Below, piece by piece: positions 9,801 to 17,199 of a stretch of DNA of 64,000 bases. Source of the stretch: Candidatus Poribacteria bacterium. GTDB taxonomy: Bacteria; Poribacteria; WGA-4E; WGA-3G. The first letter of the stretch is position 1; each line of letters begins with the position of its first letter. Under the pieces are notes generated by a model. That model ran no database searches and had not been told where the DNA came from. It worked only from the letters and a program-made list of their open reading frames with translations. The translations under genes and the position numbers were made by a program. The stretch spans positions 1-64,000 of the forward strand of contig JAJEDN010000054.1 of assembly GCA_022821495.1 (NCBI GenBank). Direction: 5' to 3'.

Positions 9801-9935
9801 AAAGCCTCAATTGGGATCGGGATGCGACTGCAACTGGGACTCTTTTCAGTAGATTTCGCTGCGGCGCGCAACACAGATCTCACTCAACTGGAACCGGGTT
9901 TCAAATATCACTTCGGGCTTGGGCAAGCTTTTTAA
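6852..9935 (+). CDS. MA-type metallopeptidase / TolB-like propeller / Omp85-like barrel fusion
   Basis: The 1027-residue protein starts with GTG after AGAGGTAAAAGG and has a signal segment at residues 25-43. Residues about 55-280 form a gluzincin-like peptidase domain with HELIH at 156-160 and a likely third ligand Glu190 in WFIEGMADYF. Residues about 300-650 contain PD40/TolB-like propeller blades (WSPSGDIIAYVT, WAPDGDRIAFVA, WHPTTGKIVYAS, LSPNGKQLLFSA). Residues about 690-1027 look like an outer-membrane barrel, with IRGYDYEELVG near residue 900 as in Omp85/surface antigens. The architecture suggests an outer-membrane-anchored protease or assembly factor. It stands alone. Confidence 0.8.
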   Translation: MKTNKNSILSQKHTDNTRQILGRYTLHILLFLGLLVPHIGWAQAFGKNKITAQRFDWHIHRTEHFDIHYYPSEAKLVPIMAAIAEEAYEQHSEDFEHELRDRTPLILYKSHKDFQETNIILQELHEGIGGFAELFKHRIVIPFTGSLEAFREVIFHELIHIFQYDIIYQKPHARIYSGEFLYSPPIWFIEGMADYFAEDNDAIGEMVVRDASMNNNIVPLPQLQNFNRLSSPFVGYKLGQLAVAYLTETYGREKIAEILQGLRQSRTKDIDRVFKDVLGVELEEFDKAWRQTMRKRYWPLVVDRELPDLVAKNLTEEARYSHNIKPVWSPSGDIIAYVTGNDGFLEIVLMSAKTGERIERVTKQFFREKYEEIRTDFSGFGRSLAWAPDGDRIAFVAKHHDANYLLEVNILTEELTQYFKLDFDNVSSPDYDGSGERIIFSALKEGQTDLYIIELLTGEIDRLTFDPFNDTHPSWHPTTGKIVYASERGGKNKIVLIDLDHGTERVLTSSTYNAISPTWNPDGESILFCSDGQSIYDIYKLEIVEKTAAGEDAATESEVLSFKTETQPEEQPNNTPEEKRVSLFTEDDRTKITDRAWQVELTRLTNIMTGCFNPSLSPNGKQLLFSAYQNGKYDVCIMGTSKTIQEKVETTDLAEPSAILTAEEPETYRIAKRKYSTKSSFALDAIFPDFTFGADGILRSSVQIVGSDMLGNHRIGVNVMNQSSYLAPDFIAQYGFLTHRTDVGAMIYNYHEYHILGGIQTRRGILQRITGLGTYLNYPFDRYHRLNLNFSMYSQPFSFNYQTSRPLDPYDDRGLLTTGSIAFVGDTTMWREWSPYNGSRYRIELEQSFPALGSELALTNVVFDARRYFGLGRRSTIAARLLLGGSFGDDKSYFYLGGIDTIRGYDYEELVGTRIGLINLEVRIPLIDALHFGWPVRWSIGGIRGIAFADLGGAWSDWQYGHENRFDIFVRDEEKNRIRLDDVKASIGIGMRLQLGLFSVDFAAARNTDLTQLEPGFKYHFGLGQAF

Positions 9936-9996
9936 ATATTAGATTGCTGTTCCAATTTTTCCGTTGGGTCTCCGGTAAAACAACAAAAAACGTGAG

Positions 9997-10014
9997 TCCG
10001 TAACGAAATACGGA
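9997..10014 (+). repeat. short palindrome TCCGTA/TACGGA
   Basis: A 6-bp stem with a 6-base loop sits in the gap before the UPF0182 gene. The same core, AGTCCGTAAYGAAAT, occurs at 51654-51667 ahead of a PhyH gene. Confidence 0.4.
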
Positions 10015-10054
10015 GCGATTCTAACGAGGAAACTCTCAAGGAATAGACAAGGTT

Positions 10055-10079
10055 ATTTAACCGCAAGGAAACTTAAAAC
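10055..10079 (+). promoter_or_regulatory. recurring leader with ribosome-binding site (copy A)
   Basis: TTTAACCGCAAGGAAACTT, then AAAAC, lies directly before the ATG of the UPF0182 gene. AAGGAA is the ribosome-binding site. Related leaders precede the genes at 22622 (minus strand), 51739 and 59890. Confidence 0.55.
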
Positions 10080-13000
10080 ATGGAATCACAAACTAAACGC
10101 TTGATGATCACTATCGTCACCCTCGCTATTATCGGTGGCTTAGGTGCTGTCTGGGTTAACCTGTATCCCGATTACCTCTGGTTTAAGATGGTGGATCATC
10201 TCGGTGTTTTCACTAAAATTCTCACAATAAAAATATGGGTTGGGGTCATCGTTGGACTTTGCTATTTAGCCATCCTTTTGATAAACCTCCTCTTAATCTA
10301 TCGATTCACACCGGCACATCTCAGCCCCGCTTTTATGGGAGGCGCAGACTTCGCAAGTGGTGCCGCAAATAACCCAGGGGACACGCGGAAACTTGTTTAC
10401 GGCGGGTTAACACTCCTCGCAATACTTTTCAGTATTCTGATGGGTTACACAGCCAGCGATCGGTGGGAACTCTATCTACGCTATCGCAACTCCAATGAAC
10501 TCGTTTTTCCTGCTGCTACCCCTATTATCGCAGAAGAAACCGTTAATTCAAACGAAATACCTGTGACACAATTGGAACTCCAAGCAAAAAACATAAGAGT
10601 TGGGGATCCGGTGAACGTGCAGATAGATGGCACAAATTACGACGCACGCGTTGAAGCCGTATTGGAAAACGGGATCCGATTGAACACAAATGTCCAAATA
10701 GAACCTGGACAAAAGGCGTTTTTCACGTCTCCGGCACGCGATCCGATCTTTAAGAAGGATGTCGCTTTCTACGTTTTTGAAATGCCTTTGCTGCGTTATA
10801 TCTGCGGCACACTTTTTGGCATCTTTATGCTCGTGACGATATTTGCAACTGTCATCTATTTCTTCCACGGACTGATTACAGGCGATACCAGTCAATTTCG
10901 GTTCCGTCCGCCTTTTAACGTCAAAGCCCATCTGTTTACGCTTGTCGGTGTGACACTCCTCTTTCGGGCATGGAACTATAAATTCGTTATGTATGACCTG
11001 CTATACGCCTCAAACAATGTCGTGCGAGGCGGCGGTGGATATGCCGCTATACAGGCACGCCTACCGGTCCTGAATATCATGCTTTGGCTCACAATCATCT
11101 GCGCACTGATTTTCATTGTGAGTATCTTCTTAAAACGCCACACCTATGCTTTCGGTGGATTCGTCGTATTTCTAATTGTCGGGTTCATTGGACAAGTGTA
11201 TCCAGCCGCAATACAGCGATGGCAGGTTGAACCCAACAAACAGGTGTTAGAAGCAGATTACATCAATTATAACATCAAAGCGACGCTCCAAGCTTACGGT
11301 TTAGCTGAAAACACGGTAACCGAAGAGGAATATCCACTCACAGAACAACTCAGTTACGATGACATCACCAGTGATGAAAACGCGCCTGTCTTTAACAGTA
11401 TCCGCCTCTGGGATTGGCGACCCCTACGCAGAGTCTTCCGGCAACTCCAAGAACTGCGTTCACAGTATGACTTTAACGACGTCGATATCGATCGCTATGT
11501 CGTTGGTGACGAAATCCGACAGGTGATGCTCTCCGGACGGGAACTCAATATCAATGAACTCCCCGCAGAAATCAGAAACGATTGGTATAAGCAGACCTAT
11601 GTCTACACCCATGGATACGGTGCCGTTGTGAGTCCTGTGAATGAAATTGATAAGGGCAAACCCAACATGTACATTCAGGAATTGCCACCGATTCAATACA
11701 AAGAAGAGTGGAACCACCGCTTTACCGAAACGCCAGGGCCCCGCATCTATTACGGAGAACGGACCAACCGATATGTCATCGTAAATCCCGACCGCCCAGA
11801 ACCCCTCGAATTTGATTATCCACAAGATGAACAAAAATACGCCGAATACGCGTATCAGGGGAAAGGCGGCGTACTATTGAACTCCTTTTGGCGGAAAATG
11901 GTGTATATGCTCAAGTTCAATAACGAAATTAACTTCGTCCTACCGGGTGAAATTTCATCGACAAGCCGAATCCTCTACAATCGGAATATCAAAGAACGGA
12001 TTCACAAAATCGCGCCCTTCTTGCGATACGATGGGGATCCCTACATCGTTATCCATGACGGCAAACTCGTCTGGATGATCGATGCTTATACGATTACACA
12101 TCGATACCCCTATTCCGTTTCGATGAGAGAGTTCGACGACGAAAGAAGAAGACAACTCGCAAATGCGCAACAGGACGATGAATCATGGGGTAACTACATC
12201 CGAAATTCTGTTAAAGTTATCGTTGATGCTTACGATGGCACCGCTGACTTTTACATCATGGAACAGGAACAGGATCCAATTGTGGAATGTTATCGGAGAA
12301 TCTTCCCAGACCTCTTTAAGTCGTTTGAAGAGATGCCTGATGAACTCAAAGCACACATTCGGTACCCGATGGCTATGTTCCTCATCCAAGCCCGCGTCTA
12401 TCAGGATTACCACATGAAGGACCCGGTAACCTTTTATGCCGGCGAAGATAAATGGGAAATTGGTAGAGAACTCTACGACAATACGGACGCACAAGTACAA
12501 CAAGCACCACAACAGCCAAGAAGTCCATTCGTACCCCAACAACAGACTGTCCAACGTTCAGCAGCGGAGGGACAACCTGTTGAACCTTATTACGTTGTTA
12601 TTAGGTTACCCGGGGAAGAAAAAGCCGAATTCATGTTGATGTTGCCGTTCACACCGCTCAACAAACCGAATCTCACAGCATGGCTCGCCGCACGGTGCGA
12701 CCAACCCCAATATGGGCAGCTCCTCGTCTATCGCTTCCCGAAAGGGAAACAGATAGCAGGACCGATGCAGGTAGAAAACTTCATTAGCCAAGAACCGGAT
12801 ATTTCCCAGCAGATCAGTCTCTGGAATACGGAGGGGTCTCGCGTCTTACGCGGAAATCTTTTGATTCTTCCGATGAACAACTCCCTGCTCTATGTTGAAC
12901 CCATCTATATCCAGTCCGAAGATGAGAAAACGGCTATTCCCGAACTGCGGCGGGTCGTCATCGGATATGAAAACGAAGTCGTCTGGGGTGAAACCCTTGA

Positions 13001-13247
13001 GGATGCACTCGACGAAATGTTCGGACAGAGAACGCGACGCCAAATCACAGAGGCAACTGCGACACTTGAAACAACAGCCGACAGCGGAACAGAGCAGTCA
13101 TCCGTACGTCAACGCATTGAACAAGCAAACCAGTATTTCAATCAGGCACAGAACGCACAACGTACAGGCGACTGGGCAGAATACGGACGCTCCTTGAAAC
13201 TGTTAGAGGAAACTTTACAACAACTTGACAGAAACACACAGGAATAG
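10080..13247 (+). CDS. UPF0182 family membrane protein
   Basis: The 1055-residue protein matches the UPF0182 (COG1615) family in length and layout: about seven N-terminal membrane segments (first at residues 9-27, then 50-75, 105-122, 225-260, 290, 340 and 365), followed by a large soluble domain. The segment YPDYLWFKMVDHLGVF after the first helix is a family hallmark. The biochemical role of UPF0182 is not established. An unusual proline/glutamine-rich insert lies at about residues 800-830 (QQAPQQPRSPFVPQQQ), and the C-terminal tail is predicted coiled coil. It is preceded by the recurring leader with AAGGAA. Confidence 0.9.
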   Translation: MESQTKRLMITIVTLAIIGGLGAVWVNLYPDYLWFKMVDHLGVFTKILTIKIWVGVIVGLCYLAILLINLLLIYRFTPAHLSPAFMGGADFASGAANNPGDTRKLVYGGLTLLAILFSILMGYTASDRWELYLRYRNSNELVFPAATPIIAEETVNSNEIPVTQLELQAKNIRVGDPVNVQIDGTNYDARVEAVLENGIRLNTNVQIEPGQKAFFTSPARDPIFKKDVAFYVFEMPLLRYICGTLFGIFMLVTIFATVIYFFHGLITGDTSQFRFRPPFNVKAHLFTLVGVTLLFRAWNYKFVMYDLLYASNNVVRGGGGYAAIQARLPVLNIMLWLTIICALIFIVSIFLKRHTYAFGGFVVFLIVGFIGQVYPAAIQRWQVEPNKQVLEADYINYNIKATLQAYGLAENTVTEEEYPLTEQLSYDDITSDENAPVFNSIRLWDWRPLRRVFRQLQELRSQYDFNDVDIDRYVVGDEIRQVMLSGRELNINELPAEIRNDWYKQTYVYTHGYGAVVSPVNEIDKGKPNMYIQELPPIQYKEEWNHRFTETPGPRIYYGERTNRYVIVNPDRPEPLEFDYPQDEQKYAEYAYQGKGGVLLNSFWRKMVYMLKFNNEINFVLPGEISSTSRILYNRNIKERIHKIAPFLRYDGDPYIVIHDGKLVWMIDAYTITHRYPYSVSMREFDDERRRQLANAQQDDESWGNYIRNSVKVIVDAYDGTADFYIMEQEQDPIVECYRRIFPDLFKSFEEMPDELKAHIRYPMAMFLIQARVYQDYHMKDPVTFYAGEDKWEIGRELYDNTDAQVQQAPQQPRSPFVPQQQTVQRSAAEGQPVEPYYVVIRLPGEEKAEFMLMLPFTPLNKPNLTAWLAARCDQPQYGQLLVYRFPKGKQIAGPMQVENFISQEPDISQQISLWNTEGSRVLRGNLLILPMNNSLLYVEPIYIQSEDEKTAIPELRRVVIGYENEVVWGETLEDALDEMFGQRTRRQITEATATLETTADSGTEQSSVRQRIEQANQYFNQAQNAQRTGDWAEYGRSLKLLEETLQQLDRNTQE

Positions 13248-13259
13248 TTTTTAGTTAAT

Positions 13260-13389
13260 AGTTATAAGTTATAAGTTAAGAGGGTTCCGATTGTCCAATA
13301 TCTTTTGGTAATCGTCGGCACTCCAATTGGGAAGAGACAGTTACAAAGAGATGATCAAACATCAGAAACCAAACTTATAACTTATAACT
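13260..13389. repeat. MITE-like element with 18-bp terminal inverted repeats
   Basis: AGTTATAAGTTATAAGTT at 13260-13277 is the exact reverse complement of 13372-13389, with 94 bases between. No coding is apparent inside. It may be a small non-autonomous element or, in RNA, a long stem separating two transcription units. Confidence 0.6.
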
Positions 13390-13415
13390 GATAACCATTA
13401 AAGGAGGTGAAATAG

Positions 13416-13661
13416 ATGGCTCTCGATTGGAAACCACGCCACAGGGATATGATTATCGGAGGGATTCCCTGGTTAGCGAGAATCAGCGATAAAGCCAACG
13501 CACAATTGCAGGGCGTTATCGGTGAATATATCTATCCGTGACCGCAGGATAAGATGTTCCTGGAGGAACATAAGATCAGTGCTGAGGCGTTTGTTGAAAT
13601 GGTGAAAAATAACCCCTCAGACGATGAAATGATCGCGGCTATGAAGGAATTGAGTAAGTAG
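13416..13661 (+). CDS. DUF5069 family protein, candidate selenoprotein (in-frame UGA at codon 42)
   Basis: Reading from ATG 13416, behind a strong site AAGGAGGTG, gives 41 codons, a TGA at 13539-13541, then 39 further codons to TAG at 13659. The protein reads ...GGIPWLARISDKANAQL...GEYIYP-U-PQDKMFLEE...FVEMVKNNPSDDEM. From memory, DUF5069 proteins have Cys at this position (Y-x-x-CP-x-D), so UGA replaces a conserved Cys. A perfect 7-bp hairpin, ATGTTCC-TGGA-GGAACAT (13554-13571), begins 12 bases after the UGA, with G as the second loop base and the loop 19 bases away. That fits the bacterial SECIS pattern. Otherwise it is a nonsense-disrupted gene. Function of DUF5069 is unknown. Confidence 0.65.
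13554..13571 (+). promoter_or_regulatory. candidate bacterial SECIS hairpin
   Basis: The stem ATGTTCC/GGAACAT has seven perfect pairs and a TGGA loop. It is placed 12 bases after the in-frame UGA, within the coding region, where SelB-binding elements of bacterial selenoprotein mRNAs lie. The loop contains GG, as in many known examples. Confidence 0.55.
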
Positions 13662-13696
13662 TGGAAATACCAGAGGAGGGTGCAGGAGAGATAAAT

Positions 13697-13720
13697 GAAA
13701 ATTCGGTTTACCGAATTTTC
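13697..13720 (+). terminator. perfect 10-bp hairpin, possible terminator or attenuator
   Basis: GAAAATTCGG pairs with CCGAATTTTC around a TTTA loop, between the DUF5069 gene and pheA. Only a weak T-rich tail (ATGTTTCTTC) follows, so intrinsic termination is uncertain. Its place upstream of an amino-acid biosynthesis gene would also allow a regulatory role. Confidence 0.45.
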
Positions 13721-13838
13721 ATGTTTCTTCCGTCAGTCGGTTTTGAGACTGAACCCTCTTCTGAGACACAAGCAGACTCAGATATAACAACCTCAGTTCA
13801 CAACCCTGTTACAATCGTATGAAACACGGAATTGCACG

Positions 13839-14921
13839 ATGGAGATCTATTCTTTGGAATTAACTGAGTACCGTGACCAGATCAACCAAATTGACGACCA
13901 GATTTTAGCCTTACTACAGAAACGAGCGGAAATTTCTAAGAAGGTCGGTGCGGTGAAAGCAGAAACAGGTGCTGCACAAGTTTATGTTCCGCATCGGCAG
14001 AAGCAGGTTATTGAACGCTTGAAGGCGCAAAACCAAGACAAGTTCCCGGAAGCCGCACTTGAATCAATCTGGACAGAGATTTTATCTGCCTCTCGTTCTT
14101 TGCAGGAGGCAGAGCGGGTCGCCTTTCTCGGTCCCGTGGGTAGTTTCGGGCACCTGGCGGCTCGAAGTCATTTCGGGGCATCAACGGAGTTCATCCCTGT
14201 TCACCCTCAGGTTGACATCTTCGGTGAGGTCGAATCCGGTAGGGCAGATTACGGTGTAGTCGCTATCGAGAATTCGCTGCAGGGTACTGTTCGGGACGTT
14301 TTAGAACGCTTCCAACACACACCATTGTGGATTTGCGCGGAAACATTTCAGCCCATAAAACAGCATTTGTTGTCAAAGTCCTCAATCACAGAAATTCAGT
14401 GCATCTACTCGCATCCACAACCTTTCGCGCAATGCAGGGTATGGCTAAAGCAATATCTCCGTGATGTTGAACAGATCGAAGTTGTTAGCACATCTGAAGC
14501 GGCGCAGCGTGCTTCACAAGAACCATTCGCAGCTGCCATCGCGAGTGAACTCGCAAGCGAGATTTATCAGATCCCAATTGTCGCAAACGCTATTATGGAT
14601 GAACCAGATAACACAACCCGATTCTTTATCATTGGGAGTCAGATGGCAGACCCAAGTGGATACGATCGGACTTCGCTCTTTTTTGCAATTCAGGACAAGG
14701 TCGGTGCTTTGCACCGAGTCCTCGGTATTTTAGAGGATGCCGAGTTAAATCTAACTTACCTTGAATCTCTTCCGTCACGCACCAAACCCTGGGAATATGT
14801 TTTCTTTGCTGAGATGGAAGGTCATATTGCTGAAGAACGCGTCCTCGTAGCGATTGGGCAGCTCGAAGAATTGTGTGCGAATGTCAATGTTATCGGTTCC
14901 TATCCGCGTGGGACGTCTTAA
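13839..14921 (+). CDS. pheA: bifunctional chorismate mutase / prephenate dehydratase (P-protein)
   Basis: The 360-residue protein has three domains in the standard order. An AroQ chorismate mutase occupies residues about 5-90 (RDQINQIDDQILALLQKRAE). A prephenate dehydratase covers about 93-270 (GPVGSFGHLAARSHFG, VAIENSLQGTV, TTRFFII). An ACT regulatory domain covers about 275-355 (LHRVLGILEDAELNLTYLES), which usually binds phenylalanine for feedback inhibition. It converts chorismate to prephenate and then to phenylpyruvate in the cytoplasm. Its stop overlaps the next start as TAATG, so queG is translationally coupled. Confidence 0.95.
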   Translation: MEIYSLELTEYRDQINQIDDQILALLQKRAEISKKVGAVKAETGAAQVYVPHRQKQVIERLKAQNQDKFPEAALESIWTEILSASRSLQEAERVAFLGPVGSFGHLAARSHFGASTEFIPVHPQVDIFGEVESGRADYGVVAIENSLQGTVRDVLERFQHTPLWICAETFQPIKQHLLSKSSITEIQCIYSHPQPFAQCRVWLKQYLRDVEQIEVVSTSEAAQRASQEPFAAAIASELASEIYQIPIVANAIMDEPDNTTRFFIIGSQMADPSGYDRTSLFFAIQDKVGALHRVLGILEDAELNLTYLESLPSRTKPWEYVFFAEMEGHIAEERVLVAIGQLEELCANVNVIGSYPRGTS

Positions 14922-16081
14922 TGTCAACGCTAACGCAACAAATTTATCAACGCGCAAATGAACTCGGATTTGAACTCGTTGGAATTACACCTGCAGCACA
15001 GAGTGAAACAATCGAGCGGTATCAACAATGGATAGAAAATGGATACGCCGGGAAGATGGGCTATCTCAAAAGGCATCTCCCGCTGAAGACTGATGTTCGC
15101 CAACTGCTGGCAGAAGCGAAATCGGTCATCAGCCTCGCAATAAACTATTATACCCTCGATCCGCCGAAGGCACTCGCGGAAGATCCCACACGCGGACAGA
15201 TTTCGCGTTACGCGTGGGGCGACGATTATCACGATGTCATCCGTCAACGCCTTGCTGAACTTATCGATTTTATTAAACAAACTGCCGAAGCCGAATTGAA
15301 AACACGGGTCTGTGTAGATACCGCACCTATTATCGAAAGGGAGTACGCCCAAAAAGCGGGTCTCGGTTGGATCGGTAAGCATACGAATCTAATTCATTGG
15401 CGTTCTGGCTCCTGGTATTTCCTCGCGGAGGTGCTTATCAACATCACCTTGGAAGCAGACACACCCTCCGTCCGTGGAAGTTGTGGTACTTGCACACTTT
15501 GCATTGAAGCGTGCCCAACAGATGCGATTATTGAACCGAATGTCCTTGATTCTCGGCTCTGTATCTCCTATCTAACAATCGAACTGAAGGAGGGGATTCC
15601 TAAGGCACTACGCCCTAAAATCGGTAACTTAATTTTTGGATGCGACATCTGTCAAGAGGTCTGTCCATGGAACAGTAAAGCCGTTCCAACGGAGGAACCA
15701 GCGTTCCAACCGCGTGCGGAAAATTTCGCCCCCAAGTTGCTATCACTTATCGGCATGACGCAGCAGGAGTTTAGCCGACGGTTCAAGGGGAGTCCTATCA
15801 AACGTACCAAACGTCGTGGATTTTTACGAAATGTCCTCGTCGCTATCGGTAATTGGGGAGATCGGCGGGCAGTTCCCGCACTCAAAGCTGCACTCTCCGA
15901 CGATGAAACTTTAGTTCGCAGCCATGCTGCTTGGGCACTCGGAAGAATCGGCAACGATACTGCCAAGCGGATACTGCAGACACGATTAACTGTTGAAACT
16001 GAACAAGAAGTAATCACTGAAATTCAGGACGCGCTCTTAGAAACAGCGCAACCATCACAAAGGAGTAAACACAATGCCTGA
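14921..16081 (+). CDS. queG: epoxyqueuosine reductase QueG with C-terminal HEAT repeat
   Basis: The 386-residue product has the QueG core (GLGWIGKHTNLIHWRSGSW), a ferredoxin-like [4Fe-4S] region with GSCGTCTLCIEACP and CDICQEVCPWN supplying two clusters, and a C-terminal HEAT-like repeat (VRSHAAWALGRIG). It performs the final cobalamin-dependent reduction of epoxyqueuosine to queuosine in the wobble position of tRNA. I chose ATG 14921, which overlaps the pheA stop, over an in-frame ATG 48 bases upstream inside pheA, because the family N-terminus aligns from MSTLTQQIYQ. queF lies about 4 kb downstream. Confidence 0.95.
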   Translation: MSTLTQQIYQRANELGFELVGITPAAQSETIERYQQWIENGYAGKMGYLKRHLPLKTDVRQLLAEAKSVISLAINYYTLDPPKALAEDPTRGQISRYAWGDDYHDVIRQRLAELIDFIKQTAEAELKTRVCVDTAPIIEREYAQKAGLGWIGKHTNLIHWRSGSWYFLAEVLINITLEADTPSVRGSCGTCTLCIEACPTDAIIEPNVLDSRLCISYLTIELKEGIPKALRPKIGNLIFGCDICQEVCPWNSKAVPTEEPAFQPRAENFAPKLLSLIGMTQQEFSRRFKGSPIKRTKRRGFLRNVLVAIGNWGDRRAVPALKAALSDDETLVRSHAAWALGRIGNDTAKRILQTRLTVETEQEVITEIQDALLETAQPSQRSKHNA

Positions 16082-16697
16082 AACGACGAATGGACATCAT
16101 CATATTCCATCTCCGGGTGCTGGCACTAACGGACTCGCGTGGCGGGGCACATCGCTTTGGAGTGTTGAAGGTGTCGGGCCCATCCATGAAATTAATCCTG
16201 AGACCGGTGAGGTTTTATTATCACTTACGCCACCTTACCCCGGCGGTGCTGGTTTGGAATGGGCAGGTGAGTATCTTTGGTACAATAGTATATGGCAACA
16301 AACCTTCTATAAACTCTCGATCCCTGATCTGGAAGTCGTTACAACATTCCCGTCGCCTGCGGAAGGTCCACACGGATTGGCTTATGATGGTGAACATCTC
16401 TGGAGCGTTGATATGAACACGAGTCGGTTCATCAAACAGTGTCCTGAGACTGGCGAAATCCTTGCCGAACTGTCAACGCCGGGCGGTCGCGCACACGGAC
16501 TCGCATGGGACGGCGAAGCACTCTGGAACGCCGATACAAACGACCATGTCGTTTACCGAATTCACCCCGAATCTGGTGAGGTGCTCAATTCCGTTTCATG
16601 TCCAAGCGAACCGCATGGGCTGACTTGGGACGGCACGGCGTTATGGTATGGAGAGGATAAAGCACAAACAATCCATAAACTTAGTATACCGGAATAA
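16074..16697 (+). CDS. small beta-propeller protein (glutamine cyclotransferase/Vgb-like repeats)
   Basis: The 207-residue protein is made of about five repeats with the pattern HGLAWDGEALWNAD...I..INPETGEVL, as in glutaminyl cyclotransferase-like and streptogramin-lyase-like propellers. It has no signal peptide, so it should be cytoplasmic. Five blades may be too few for a closed propeller, so it could dimerise. It overlaps the queG stop by 8 bases and has AAAGGAGT before its ATG, so it is in the pheA-queG operon. The link to that pathway is unclear and the activity is unknown. Confidence 0.75.
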   Translation: MPETTNGHHHIPSPGAGTNGLAWRGTSLWSVEGVGPIHEINPETGEVLLSLTPPYPGGAGLEWAGEYLWYNSIWQQTFYKLSIPDLEVVTTFPSPAEGPHGLAYDGEHLWSVDMNTSRFIKQCPETGEILAELSTPGGRAHGLAWDGEALWNADTNDHVVYRIHPESGEVLNSVSCPSEPHGLTWDGTALWYGEDKAQTIHKLSIPE

Positions 16698-17184
16698 TAC
16701 CAAGTTCAAGGCGAAAGTTAAGAAACTATGATGGCAACACCAACTCCTATAATCGGTAGCAGTGTTCAACAAATTACAGGTTATATTGGAAATAGGTCGA
16801 AATTTGCCAACTTTATATGGATTTTTGGGTGGCATGGAATTTGCTACAAGTCTATGAGGGCGGCTTATAAACCAAAGTTTCCAAAGGTAAACAGTTAAGT
16901 ACGCCCTATTTCGTGCAATTGAATATAAATTATGCCCCACTTTGTGCAATGTTCCTCTGTGTTTTGTAGAATTGCAGAAAATCGCAAAGGTTATGTGATG
17001 ACAATTTAGCGGATAATATGCACCCTTTTGGGTCATAAATTGTGTCATTAATAATTGGAGTACGCATTGAGAGATAACGGAAAAGAAAAATAAATTTCTG
17101 AAGAAACGCTACCAATTTAAAAATCGTTTCACCTTAGGTTAGACGCATTCCTGTAGGTTCAGCGTATTGGGATAACATCAAATA
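16698..17184. other. 487-base intergenic region without a convincing gene
   Basis: This AT-rich stretch has a 56-codon frame from ATG 16728, but no ribosome-binding site and no recognisable homology. Two imperfect copies of a 19-base motif (ACGCCCTATTTCGTGCAAT and a relative) lie at 16901-16919 and 16932-16950. No clear promoter or terminator is seen. Confidence 0.5.
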
Positions 17185-17199
17185 GTGAGGGGGAGAGAA

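Noticed and set aside
13416-13661. Genome-wide recoding of UGA to explain the in-frame TGA
   Set aside because: Several well-defined genes in the window end with TGA (6598, 45655, 62091).
14873-14920. Upstream start for queG
   Set aside because: It lies inside pheA and adds 16 residues not fitting the QueG N-terminus, while ATG 14921 overlaps the pheA stop as a coupled start.
16728-16899. 56-codon open frame in the largest intergenic gap
   Set aside because: No ribosome-binding site, no recognisable homology and AT-rich composition like the surrounding non-coding sequence.
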